This document shows, one piece after another, positions 1-10,865 of a stretch of DNA of 64,000 nt. The position numbers and the translations under genes are program-made. Under the pieces are notes generated by a model. It did not search any database, was not told where the DNA came from, and saw only the letters and a list, made by a program, of their open reading frames with translations. Position 1 is the first letter of the stretch, and the number at the start of each line of letters is the position of its first letter. Origin of the DNA: Mycogone perniciosa (lineage: Eukaryota > Ascomycota > Sordariomycetes > Hypocreales > Hypocreaceae); contig JAOALB010000041.1 of the NCBI GenBank assembly GCA_025331125.1, forward strand, positions 248,001 through 312,000. The letters are read 5' to 3'.

Positions 1-3000
1 CGCTGCGGATCTTGAGACACTCTTCCAAATAATTATCCTGATTGGCGTCGATGAGCTGGATATATTCACCGCGGTAGAAGATCAAGGAGTGATTTTGGTT
101 ATCGGATTTGCCATCGCCCAGGACAGGATTACCGGAAAGTTGGATTCTAAACTTTGGACGTCTCATGCCGTTCTCCATAATTTCCGAATGACCGTCGATC
201 AGAGCAGAGTACAGGCGGGGTTCTTCGCCTTCAGCTACAGGCGGCTCCTCGTCCAAGTATGCAATCTGGAGATCTGGATAAGCGCGAAGTAGGAATTCCG
301 CGTTTTCCATTTCCTCTTTTTTGAACTTAGAATATCGCTGCATAGATACGACAAGCTTGAATTTACGGCGAGCCATGCGTTCCAGTTCGCGTTCCAGTTT
401 ATCTGTGTTACCACCAAACATTTGGACGACTTCAGGATTCTCAACTCTGTATAGGAGTTTGATCGCGCGGCTGTAGTTCATGAAACCGGAAATTGTGCGA
501 TACAAAGTCTGTGAACGTAGTGAAGCCCAGATTCGTGTTCTAAGTGTATATTCCGGGGCCGATGACTTAAACCCGATGCAGTAAAAGGGAAGATCGTCAA
601 TCTTGCTCTTTGCAGTGTCCTTCTCACTCTTCTCATAATCACCGTTCATCTGCGAAGTTTCATCCGCAAGAATCTTCGTATCCTTCACGAAACAATCCCA
701 CTCATGGGGATGGAGTTGTTTCAAATACTCTAGAAGCGTGACTCTAGAGTATGGCTCGTCTTCACGAATAATTTCACGTAAAGAAAGAAGAATCTTTTCA
801 CCGTAGTGAGGAATCATGACCGTGAATGTCGGCATGTTATCAACGGGCAGTGGTTCCGGAATAGGTGTAGACAAAGACTGAGCAAAGAAAGAGATTCGGC
901 GTTCAGCTTCACTGTTGTTTGGGAAAAATTCAGTCTTGAACGAGTGATCTTCCTGGGAAACGAAAAAAGTCGGTGCACGTAAGGTTCGCTTGCCCTCTTG
1001 TTCAGAAGGAACCTGGTGATACAGAAGTTTCTGGACGTGGTCGATGGCCAAGAGATGTTCCCTGTACATTGAGATGACGATGGCGTTCCAGACCTGTGAG
1101 ATAAGAACCTTGGGTTTGTACTTGATTTCCATGTCGGTCGTGGCCAGAATTTTGGAATAAATGCGCTTCGGTAGACGGGAGAAAATATTCCTCCAGGGCG
1201 TCCAAATGGAAGAGCCAATGTAAAACGACCGGGCAATTGAGAAGATTGCGTTAAGAAGAACGTAAAAGAGGTATGTGTCGAGGAAAAAGAAAATCAAGTC
1301 CGTAAAGGTCATAAGACCCAGCAGAATATTAGGCTGGTTCTTGCAGAGGATGTCCTTGAGCAGATTATCGCCTTGGCATTGAATTTTCATGATCAAGAGA
1401 TATCTGATGGGATCACGGAATGACAGGGTCAGATAAACGTAGGACTCGCCAAATTTGGCTCCGAAGACCGTCAACCAAAGACCGTACGACATAGCCATAT
1501 CATTGAACGATAGCCTGGGCCAGCTGGCTGTAAAAGTCTGGCTGGCAACATACCGCCTTGAGTTTGATATCAAGTAGCTTCCAAACAGGCCACCAAGAGG
1601 CATGACGGAAAAGAATAGGTACGTGACAATAGCGATGATGAAATGAACAATGCCAATGGCGTAATCAATAGTAGAGTCTTTGTTTTTGTCACCAAAGAAA
1701 AAGATTTTGACACCTGGGCCAACGTTGATGACGAGGACAACGATAAGGAAAAGAAGCCTTTTGGTCAAATGCTGTGCACCAGCCCATCTTCGTGGAACAT
1801 ATGCCCATTCGGCCAAGGTAGCCAGGACCTGGATCAGGGATGCAATAGCGCCACCAAAACCGACGATGGAGAATTGCTTTGCTGCCGAGGGGGATTGGTT
1901 TCTCTCCTGTTCATACCCAGGGACCAGTAAAGTTGGGGCGTTGTGGGATGTGTAAAACCAGAACATTGTCAGGTGAATGATCCAGATGCGATTGAAGTTG
2001 GTCAGTAGGTGGAACCAAGAACGGGTTTCCTTGTACGTCTTGAAGAAGCATTTTTTCCAATTGACATCCTTCAGCTTCAGGTACCGCTCAGCGGGCGGCA
2101 CGTCAACAAGCTTGCTCTTATCTTGCAAGACGATGCGCTCAATCCCTTCGGGATACCAAAAGAGCTGGTTACAATCATCATATCCAATGATATGCTTATG
2201 ATCACGTTCGCGTCGTACATACACGCCGTCGAGAATCTCGTAGCCCTGATCTCGAACGTATTGATACAACGGCGTAATGACATTGTTCAAGAATGTAAAT
2301 TCGTCCACTGGCTCAACGAGTGCTTGACAGGCTGGCGAGTTTAGGTAGTCGTGGGCACACTTGAAGATAAAGCAAAGAACCTCAGGCATGAATCGGACCT
2401 GGTTTGCTTCTCCCCAACACAACAGATACAAAGCGATCTGACGAACTCTGTCATGCTGGGACATACGGTTCATGCGGGTCTTCCAACGGTACTCAGCTGC
2501 CTCAAGACTGTCATCGCCTTCAAGATCCTGCAACATCTCAGCCTCGTTCGGAGCGTCGTCATTCCCGCCCTTCTTTTTCTTGTTCTTGGTCTTGCGTCTT
2601 AGACCCTTTGACTTGGCGTTGGCGAAACCAACGGAATCATCCAGGTCCAAGTGGGCAGCAAAGTACCATTTGCGGTAGTTGGCATTGTCGCCACCAATGT
2701 AATCACTGTGCAAGGACAAAAGTGCTTGGTTTGGGGTCATTCGAGAAGCCCTAGAGTCGAGCAATATCATGAAATGGTCGTACATGTTTCGCATGCTGTC
2801 ACGCTGGAATCCAAATTTCGACGTCAAATCTAGAAAGATATCTTCAATCTCCTCCTTAGAAAGGGGAATCTGAGCGTCCGAAGTCCAGGCTGGGTAAGGC
2901 TCTCGAGAACGCTGCCCAGCAGGCAAGACATTGCCGTAGTCCATACCATAGTTTGGTGTTGATGCGCCAGATGACCGGTTACCTCCGTAAGAAATCTGTG

Positions 3001-3574
3001 AAGAGGGAGGTCGGTATCCCCGACCACCGGACTGGGGCTCGCCGTAGCTGTTGTATCTTTCGTCACCACGGCCGTAGTAATCCATCTCGGCGGCTCTGGC
3101 CATATCGGATCTCATGGTAAAGTCGCTAAAGGTTTCAGAGTCCTCCTCAGATCCATGGCGCGCACCCTGACCACCATAGCCTTGGTTGAAGTCTTGGTCA
3201 TAGTAGCCACCCTGGCCGCCTTGATAGTCATCTTGATACTGGTCTTGGCCGTCATAGTACCCGCCATCTTGATGATATGGGTTGTTAGGGTCGGCATTAT
3301 AGTAACCCCTGTAAATCAAGGCAGTTAATTCACACGAGCTCACCAGATATTTCAGAGTAGCCAACACTCACGATTCATCATAATAGCCATCTCCGCCCTG
3401 GGCTCCCCCATGACCACCGCGGGCATCATAGCCATTGTCATAATACTGATCATCTTGGTAGTACGAATCGGTATTACCGCCCTGTTGCGCGTTTCCGCGC
3501 TGCTGGCCTCCTCCACCTTGATGGCCATAGCCATCGTCGTACGCGTCGTGGTGACCGCCTGGATACCCCGACAT
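1..3574 (-). CDS. fks1: 1,3-beta-D-glucan synthase catalytic subunit, 3' part cut by window edge
   Basis: Plasma-membrane enzyme that makes the beta-1,3-glucan of the cell wall from UDP-glucose; it is regulated by Rho1 and is the echinocandin target. Exon 1 is 3574-3372 and starts MSGYPGG. The intron is 3371-3309 (GTGAGT...TTTACAG). Exon 2 is open from 3308 to base 1, so about 1,170 of the usual ~1,900 residues are visible. The first ~110 residues are a Gly/Tyr/Gln/Asp-rich disordered tail. The FKS1 N-domain and the first membrane helices follow, then the start of the large cytosolic loop, ending near GDGKSDNQNHSLIFYRGE. Hot spot 1 reads YLTLSFRDP (1409-1435), with Tyr693 where most fungi have Phe. 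Exactly 56 residues on, Phe749 (1265-1267) stands where Trp is usual. The C-terminal transmembrane part and hot spot 2 lie outside the window. Identity is certain. Confidence 0.97.
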
Positions 3575-6557
3575 GTTGAAAATCGGTTTATCTAGTAAAT
3601 ATCGCCGTGATTAGTAGGACCCAGTTGCAAGGTTATGATGGGGCCTTTGTGTATCCACGTACTCGTTCACACACATGTGGTTAGGTTGTTCAAAAGATAG
3701 AGCGCAGTTGATTAATAGGATTAGTGGTGTGGCCTGCACAACAAGATATCCATGCGCTGTTGACCCAAGAGGAAAGGATGGTTTGTTGAATAAACACAAA
3801 TGCGACTTGGTGGGCGTGAGGGGTTTGGCTTTGACGTAGCAGTGAGCAACGGCAGTCCCGAAATTGGCTATGGCTAAGTCCTCGATGAACCACGTATGCC
3901 GCCTGTTGATGAAAGCAGTCGTCGACAAGGTGTCACGTCAACTATTGACGACAAGAACGAGAGACACCGTGGTGGCTGGAGAAAAAGGAGTCTGTCGCGC
4001 TTGAATCGAGCCGTCTTGGGGGGGATCACAGGCGTAAGCAGTGATCAGTGCGCCCGGTCGAAGCGGACGATAGATGAAAAAGCGAGAGAAGTGGTGACGA
4101 TTGGCGAAAACAACAAAATGAAGAGAAGATTAAGTGAGTGAAAATCAAGCCTCTGCCAAGTGACGCGAGCAAGGCCAGCCGTCGTTTCCCCTTTGCCAGA
4201 TAACGGGTTTGAACGGACGAGAAGGAGAAGCAGGCTATGAAGAGTTTCAGGGAGAGAGGCCAGCAGAGGGTGGCTGTGTAGTAGCTTGGTGCCCGTCCCG
4301 CCTATCCCGTACGCTTGCTAAGGTGGATGGACACATTTGCAGTGCCAGTAGGGGGTACACTGTGCCCGTACTGTATGTGCTCATGGTTAAGAGCATAGAG
4401 TACAGGTACCGGCCCAGCAGAGCAAAATTGCCGATGGTTGGCAATAGGACTAGTACTAGTACTTTTCTATTTACCGTAGTTTCCCTGTTCCAGCCCCTTC
4501 TTTTCTCCTTAGTATCGCCAAGTTCCAACCAATGCAATGGATGTAGACACAGTAACTCGAGGCGGAGCCAGGGGGTTGGTGCAGAGTTTGACGCAAGGTA
4601 CCGGCTAGGTGGGGTTTTAAGCTACAGTGTACGCCACCCATTAACATACGGTGCCATGGCATAGAAGGCATGGAATACGGAGTACTGAGTGGTGGGTCGA
4701 TAGGACACGCGTCACCATTGGACAGGGATGTGCTAAATGTACGAGTACTCCTTACGAAGGTCGTTACTTCGTAGAGGTACGAAGAGTAAGGTACGCTTGC
4801 TTACGAGTAGCAGCCTTTCATCAAATTAATCTGTTGAGCAGAAAAATTATGCGTGCCTAGCTCGAGTTCGTGCACTACCAAAGCGATAACATGTCAAGAG
4901 CGACACCTAAGCCCTAGAGGTATACTCGTAGAGGAGGTAGGCTCAAATTTATCCCAAGGTTAGTACGGAGTACTACTAAACTAAATATTTCCCTCACTCT
5001 ATTTCTACCTGCCTAGTATACTCGTAAGTGACGTCGAAAAGCGCTACAAGTTCAGTTACCACTCAAGCATCATTAAGGTGATAAGATTGAATACCCCTCT
5101 GTATATTTACTCTATACCTCGTATTATTAAAGGCTTTTCTTTTATCATTTCCGGGCCTGCCGTAACCCAAGTACGGAGTACTACTCACAACAATGCATAT
5201 AACCTTACGGAGTACTTACCTACCTACGAAGTACCTAATAGGTATATCCAAACAGTGCAAAAGGTGTTCTTCTAAATTCAGGGGCAGGTTTTACAATCCT
5301 GTTCCGAAAAAATTGATTAACAGATTCGAGGGAGCCTTTGGCCTTGCAACGTCCTCCACGCGTTATCAACATTGCCACCAACAAATGCGTTGCATTACAA
5401 CAATAGCACTAGTTCTAGGTAGTACTAGTCCATACAGTCGATCTCAAGTCGTCAAAATCTGAATACTCCTAGTGGCGGCCATTTTTAGATCAGCCCCTGA
5501 GAAGTGGACCCGAATCATAGACTCGTGAGTACTGTCAGTAGAAGATCGAGTGTGTACGGAGCAGTACATACCAATATTACAGAGATACAGTAGCACCCAT
5601 AGAGTAGAGTTAGCAGCACTCCGTAGTATTAGTACTACTACTACTATATGTACAAGGTTCGGAGTATATGGTAGGTAACGTATCACACTACTCGTGGACA
5701 TTCATTCATACTACCTAAGGTAGAGAGAACAAAGTGCCTAAAGGTAGATAAGGTAGGTATTGACGAAATAACACAAAACCAGCTTCTTTATTACTGGCAT
5801 CCCGCCTCGGACTACGGAGTAATAAGTGCTCGTTGCATTCCTTCTATCAATGTTGAAGCATAGTAGTAGGTACTAGTTTTAGTAACTGGCACATTCAAAC
5901 GCGCTTTTTGGCTAAGCCCCCCAGGGGTAAGATCCATCGTGAAGAGCCGGCCCTAATCTGTACATACGTACTTCGTACTACTACGTACAATGCTAAGGTA
6001 CTCCATACAGTGCGTGGGTTATGGTCATGGTTTAGAAAACCTCAGTTGCGCCAGGGAGGGAGTACTCGGCACCATTTATACAAATACTAGTATGCATGCT
6101 GAAGCCCTCTGATGCATTCCTGACACATTCATTCGATGCCGTGCATGTATACTACTAGTACGAAGGACCCAGTGAATGATTATGGTGCTCTATGAAAGTT
6201 AATATATTTAAGTGTGTTCACTGGCAACTCGAGTACCCAGTACTCCGTAGACCATACATACCTTCGCGCCGCAGGGGGGGTTTTAGTAAGGGCTCGGGCA
6301 AGGGTTATGCAAGCCTAACAGCTGTCTATCAGCCTTTGTAGCTTGTAAGCGATAACCTAATATTTACAAGCCTGAAGTCTTTTTCCTCTATTAGAATGGT
6401 AGTAGGCTGCGACTGTAATATTCTGGTCATTCAGTTGTACATTTGTTATTATTAATTTAGAACAGACTGGTCAGTCATGGCTATTATCTTAACCTAAACA
6501 GCTTAATAGAGTGTAATTATAACCAGCTGGCGCCACTCTAACAGTACCCTGATAGGA

Positions 6558-6626
6558 CTCTAACCACCTGGTTACTCTAACCACCTAATTAGCCTAACCA
6601 CCTAGTTAGCCTAACAAGCAGCTAGG
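6558..6626. repeat. Imperfect 17-bp tandem repeat, four units
   Basis: Units at 6558-6574, 6575-6592, 6593-6609 and 6610-6626. The first three share CTAACCACCT followed by RRTTA/G; the fourth is diverged. The unit resembles CTAACC telomere-like words, but spacing and sequence do not match the fungal TTAGGG repeat. It lies in the decayed island upstream of fks1. Confidence 0.75.
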
Positions 6627-6662
6627 TACGTACCTGCAAAAATAATGGGCAGTAAAAAGCGA

Positions 6663-6712
6663 TGCTTCAATTGACTGTTCGAATTGATTAATTTTAACAG
6701 TTAATTGAAGCT
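6663..6712. repeat. Inverted repeat / hairpin
   Basis: TGCTTCAATTGACTGTT (6663-6679) is the near-perfect reverse complement of AACAGTTAATTGAAGCT (6696-6712), with 15 of 17 positions paired and one of the two mismatches a possible G-T pair. The spacer is 16 bases. It may be an internal palindrome of the decayed insertion. Confidence 0.7.
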
Positions 6713-6865
6713 ATTAAAATAAGTAAAAAACTGGGAATTAAACCTATAGCTATAAGAATTTATATACTACAAATTTAACTACTACGGCATTCACGCAATT
6801 GCACAATTGACAGTTGCCTTTAATATCTAGGCATATAAAGATTAGAAGGAGCCAGCTGCCTTTAG

Positions 6866-6950
6866 CTTACAGCAGGCTATAGCTCTTACAGCAGGCTTAT
6901 AGCTAGCGATAACTCTTACAGCTGGCTATAACTCTTATAAGCCTATAGCT
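6866..6950. repeat. Imperfect ~19-bp tandem repeat, four units
   Basis: Units begin CTTACAGCAGGC at 6866 and 6885, CTTACAGCTGGC at 6915 and CTTATAAGCC at 6934, each followed by TATARCT. The second unit carries an insertion of about ten bases. It is in the decayed AT-rich island and its function is unknown. Confidence 0.75.
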
Positions 6951-7852
6951 CTGTTTAAATTTATTAGGGTTTTTAGATTATAATTATACCCTATACCTAT
7001 AACCTTTAAATCGCGGGCAAGTCTCTTTGCCTAGCTATTATAACTACAGGTTTAAAAATTGCCATTTAAATAATATAATTTTTAGTGCTAATAGCTGGCA
7101 GAGCAAAAATATAATTACAGTAGCCTAAATAGAGTAACTAGGCTATAAACAGAGCTACGCCACCCTTACAGCACAAATAACCCTTGCCGAACTCTTACCA
7201 AAAGCTCCCCCTGGGCTGCTAGGTACATGGAAGCACTATTGTTTTTTTTCTTCGATAGAATCTTTAAACAGTGAAATTGAAAAGAAGCTCTCCCAAAATT
7301 ATTAGTCGACACCAATTCTACTACAAAAAGGCGGTATTTAATCAATGCTCGGCGGGTACGGGGTAGAGTACTACCTCTCGTACGTCTCATTTGGGTACTG
7401 TGTGTGTACCCGCTACGAGGGCCATCGTTTACTTATGTGAAGCTTGCACCAAGTTGCGCCATTCGTGATAGTATTCTTATCACACAAAAGAACTAGATTT
7501 TGAAGTGAATAGTTCTTTCATCGACGGTTGTCTGCTTCTTCGGCAACATTTACCAATCCCTTCCTGCATTAATACGGGTATCCAAGTATTATGTAGTAAC
7601 CTAGGTAGAAATTGCATCCAAGCAAGTAACGGTTGCCCTGGAAACAATCACACTGCCAGTCTAATAATACTATAGGTAATCAGGAAGTGCATGCTTGGAA
7701 ACCCTCACTCAACTTCGACAGATCTACCATTTCTAGGCAAGCTTGTCAAACCATATATCATCTCATACTTCAAGATTTCTCGGTGAAGTCATCATTTATT
7801 ATTATCAAATCCTAAGCCCATCCAATCTGACCAACTTACGGCGCCCATTGCT

Positions 7853-9943
7853 GTGGCGAGTCTTAGTTCGGCATATCTTCCAATGCCCCAGCTACTCCAA
7901 GACTGTTTTAATAGCGATGACGAGCTACCAGAGCTCGGTGTGCTATTGGGGCGTCAGTCTGACAGCATGCAGGGCAGAAGCTTGAAGCCGCCGACAACCG
8001 CATCTCCGAAGAAAGAGGATTCGAACAACGCTTCTACATCAAAGCGACGGGTACGCCGTCTTGGCGGCGAGAACCGAGACGTTCTCAATCCATTATTTCA
8101 TCCATGGAACAGTGAAAGCGAAGATAAGACCAAGGGTAACTCTCGTATCTCAGTCCAAGGGTTATCATCCGGACGATGGCAACTACCGTCTCAGGAACAA
8201 GTCAACAACTCCAAACAATCAGAACAGCTTAAAGCTCAATTCACAGGCATACCTTCATCAAGGCAACCTAAAACCGACTCGCGGTTAGACGACGATTCGA
8301 TACAGGGAATGTCCCAACACAACAGTACCTCCACGGCGAGACCAAGGGCACTACGAGACAGAGGCGTGCTAAGTTCGAAAGCGGCGGCAGAGACTTCTAC
8401 CAAGACGGGCAAAGATAACGGCATAGAAGATATCAGATGTGTGCAAACCACGGGTTCGAGACGAACTAAGCCTACGCGATCAAAGTTAGATTCCAAACCT
8501 GAACATCGTATTCCCAGTGATATGGACGAAGAAAGTCTGTACCAAACAGCTGCCGAGCTATCATCAGAATACAGCGATGGTGATGAGTCGGATCTCTCTT
8601 TCGATCCAGGCCTCGATGATTCCCCTGCAAAATTACTGTTTATGGACTCCCGAAAGGTACTCGAAACCAAGAGCAAACAGTGTCTGGAGTCCGGTAGTTC
8701 ATCACAACCGCATTGCCATCCCAATCTCAAGGGTATGGAAGCAAACTGTGACCCTAAGATCACTACCAACAAACCTAAAGTTTGTAAAAATGGTCGAGAG
8801 AAGCTCCTTGGGTCCATCAATGGTGTGTCAGGCACCAGGGACCTCACCGATACGTTCTCAGAGCTCCAACTTAACATCCAGGATTCTTCGGACGAAAAAG
8901 CCAAACGAGACAATGGTGCTGGTTTCACCGTGCCATCTCTCACTCCTCCCAGGATTACCAAACAAAAAGGCTTACTTTCGCCTCGCAAACAGGCTCGTAT
9001 TCCAGACACTCCTCATAGACAGAGTGTCGACGCTTTTTGGCGTCAGGATTTTGTCGACGACTGGAACGATCAACATTCTCCGGTGAAACCGACTCAACCT
9101 CGCCTTCCGGTGGAGAGCTCTGTCAAAAAAAATCTCAAGAAGGAGACCAAGCGGTCGTTCGGGGCCAGGAAACATCAGTTAGCCGAAGAGTTCCTTCGTG
9201 AGCTTGACACCAAGATTACAGATGGCAAGATTGCGACGCTGGCAGAATCGACCGGTGGCGTCAAGATTATGTGGACAAAAACACTCAACACAACAGCAGG
9301 CCGGGCAAACTGGAGGCTGGAAACAACCCGAAACAGGCAGGCCGGTGGCGATAGTGTGCAACAGACCGTTCAATACAAACACCATGCGTGCATTGAGTTG
9401 GCCGAAAAAGTCATCGACGACGAAAACCGTTTACTCAATGTCCTTGCACACGAATTCTGCCATCTGGCCAACTTTATGGTCAACGGTATAACCAACAACC
9501 CTCACGGGAAGGAATTCAAAGTTTGGGCATCAAAATGCTCCCAAGCGTTCGGCGCGCAAGGTATCAAGGTTACGACCAAACATACCTACGAAATTGACTT
9601 CAAATACATCTGGACCTGCACCGCGTGCGGGTCCCAGTACAAGCGCCACTCCAAGAGTATCGACATCCAGAGACACAGATGTGGTAACTGTAAGGGAGCA
9701 CTAACGCAGACTAAGCCAGTGCCAAGGGGCGCTGGTGCTGGAAGTAAACCGAGCGAGTACCAGATATTTATGAAAGAACAGATGAAGATTGTCAGGAGTG
9801 AGAATCCCGGAAGCCCGCAAAAGGAGGTTATGAAAATAATTGCAAACAGGTGGGCCAAGAGGGACCGGAGCAAGGAGACGATGAACAAGGTCAAGATCGA
9901 TGGTGTGGTTGCGAAGTTGGTGGATCTTTCTCTGAAGGAGTGA
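7853..9943 (+). CDS. GCNA/SprT-like zinc metalloprotease with zinc ribbon and HMG box
   Basis: Predicted nuclear protease of the SprT family that removes DNA-protein crosslinks. The 696-residue frame has no intron. Residues 1-430 are low-complexity and acidic/Ser-rich, probably disordered. The SprT domain spans about 440-575, with the catalytic zinc motif HEFCH at 533-537. A zinc ribbon follows (C589-x2-C592 and C610-x2-C613). The C-terminus, about 630-680, is an HMG-box-like helix set starting KPSEYQIFMKEQ. This order (disordered acidic region, SprT, zinc ribbon, HMG box) is that of animal GCNA rather than Spartan/Wss1. It diverges from fks1 and converges with mog1, whose stop codon is 190 bases away. 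The start at 7853 is the first in-frame ATG; a later start cannot be excluded. Confidence 0.9.
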   Translation: MASLSSAYLPMPQLLQDCFNSDDELPELGVLLGRQSDSMQGRSLKPPTTASPKKEDSNNASTSKRRVRRLGGENRDVLNPLFHPWNSESEDKTKGNSRISVQGLSSGRWQLPSQEQVNNSKQSEQLKAQFTGIPSSRQPKTDSRLDDDSIQGMSQHNSTSTARPRALRDRGVLSSKAAAETSTKTGKDNGIEDIRCVQTTGSRRTKPTRSKLDSKPEHRIPSDMDEESLYQTAAELSSEYSDGDESDLSFDPGLDDSPAKLLFMDSRKVLETKSKQCLESGSSSQPHCHPNLKGMEANCDPKITTNKPKVCKNGREKLLGSINGVSGTRDLTDTFSELQLNIQDSSDEKAKRDNGAGFTVPSLTPPRITKQKGLLSPRKQARIPDTPHRQSVDAFWRQDFVDDWNDQHSPVKPTQPRLPVESSVKKNLKKETKRSFGARKHQLAEEFLRELDTKITDGKIATLAESTGGVKIMWTKTLNTTAGRANWRLETTRNRQAGGDSVQQTVQYKHHACIELAEKVIDDENRLLNVLAHEFCHLANFMVNGITNNPHGKEFKVWASKCSQAFGAQGIKVTTKHTYEIDFKYIWTCTACGSQYKRHSKSIDIQRHRCGNCKGALTQTKPVPRGAGAGSKPSEYQIFMKEQMKIVRSENPGSPQKEVMKIIANRWAKRDRSKETMNKVKIDGVVAKLVDLSLKE

Positions 9944-10132
9944 AAAACAATACGACAGTCTTGTATGCCTCTGGGGTTGGGGAGATGTTTTGATTTTCAT
10001 CTTCACAGGAAACGGCCAGGTAGTTTTCTCCAACTATACAGGAACATTTTTCGTGGTTATGTTCAGCGCGTCGTCCATAATTGCTGTGCCCTTATACTTC
10101 CGATTCCAGCTCCTTTTCCACCAATCTTCAAT

Positions 10133-10865
10133 TCAGGATTCGCCGAAGAGCTCCCAGTCTTTGATCTTGAAGGTTTCCCAAATACGTGCGGCGCTTTCGA
10201 CGGCGTCCCCGATGAGCTTGCCCTGTTTACCCAGCTCAAGGTCAACATCTTCTGCGTTGTATTCCCCTCGGATATGAGGTACGTTTATGGTGATCAATAT
10301 GTCTGTTGTATATCGCTCGAGTCGCAGCAGGGTCATGATGATTGCGGTGAAGTCTGGCACTTGGTCATGCGACTGACTGACTTGTGGCGTCTGGGTTGCT
10401 ATAAGGGTATACGCCGGTTGTTTGGATCTGCTTTCACTGGGTCAGGTATTTGACAGGGCCCTTAGGACAGTAATATTGCTGTTGCAGGGAAAGACGCCAT
10501 ACTCGAGTCGAGTGAATTCAGTCTCAGCTGTGTTCCAGATCTTGACAGTATTGATATCAGATCCGACCATTTCCTCGAGGTGGGCTGTCATAGCCCGTCC
10601 ATCAATCTCCGGGCCGGAGCCAGGGCCACCAACCCGCTCAGTGATGTCGCAAATAATACTTGTGAAGCCATCTTTGTCGATCCACACCTCTTGATTATCA
10701 GGGACCTGTCTCAGCTTGCTGTATGAGGACAGCGTCAGCTTCCGCCATCGAAGGCGCGCGTGTCCTCTGCTAAACCACTCCCACATACCTCACATCAGCA
10801 AAATTGTCTGGCAGGTCGCAAGTGATTGCGCCGCCATATAGAAGCGTGCTCCGGTAGCTCGGCAT
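10133..10865 (-). CDS. mog1: Ran-GTPase-binding protein Mog1
   Basis: Small nuclear protein that binds Ran (Gsp1) and promotes nucleotide release during nuclear transport. Three exons: 10865-10789, 10718-10503 and 10427-10133. Introns of 70 and 75 bp have donors GTATGT and GTATGG and acceptors ACAG and GCAG. The spliced frame is 195 residues, normal for the family. It starts MPSYRSTLLYGGAITCDLP, continues through RQVPDNQEVW and ends with the typical VPDFTAIIMTLLRL and NVPHIRGEYNAED block. An upstream in-frame ATG at 10964 would add 33 residues with no family support. It is convergent with the GCNA-like gene and divergent from hnt1. Confidence 0.92.

Larger units (their letters stand above)
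6280..7170. mobile_element. Probable decayed transposable element, family unknown
   Basis: An AT-rich island inside ordinary intergenic DNA. It contains two imperfect tandem repeats, a 17-bp stem hairpin (6663-6712), and TACCTGCAAAAAT at 6631-6643, the same 13-mer as in the terminal inverted repeat of the element at 61338-61722 in the AT-rich block. A 20-base imperfect direct repeat (AGCTGGCGCCAC at 6523 and AGCTACGCCAC at 7152) might mark its ends. Translation right of 6645 gives stretches interrupted by TAA/TAG where CAA/CAG could have stood, as expected after C-to-T decay, but no transposase motif is recognised. The boundaries are approximate. Confidence 0.35.
3575..7852. other. 4.3 kb intergenic region between fks1 and the GCNA-like gene
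   Basis: Shared upstream region of two divergent genes and the longest gene-free stretch outside the AT-rich block. No open frame resembles a protein; the longest (4209-4664) has no recognisable domain. From 4676 to 6249 there are six exact copies of the 9-mer TACGGAGTA/TACTCCGTA and many near copies and TAGTAC runs. From about 6280 to 7170 the sequence is AT-richer and holds two tandem-repeat patches, a hairpin and a short match to the terminal repeat of the element at 61338. This part looks like a decayed insertion. The rest probably contains the long fks1 promoter, but no specific site was identified. Confidence 0.6.

Noticed and set aside
814..1236. 140-codon frame inside the fks1 region
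   Set aside because: It is in another frame of the same strand as fks1, has no domain, and the fks1 frame is continuous there.
4209..4664. 151-codon plus-strand open frame in the fks1 upstream region
   Set aside because: Low-complexity, no domain, no convincing splice partners; long frames of this size occur by chance in GC-balanced spacers.
6558..6626. CTAACC-rich tandem repeat as interstitial telomere
   Set aside because: Unit length is 17 and the sequence differs from CCCTAA; no run of true telomere repeats is present.
8236..9009. 257-codon open frame on the minus strand
   Set aside because: It lies wholly inside the protease coding region, has no recognised domain, and the plus-strand frame has clear family motifs.
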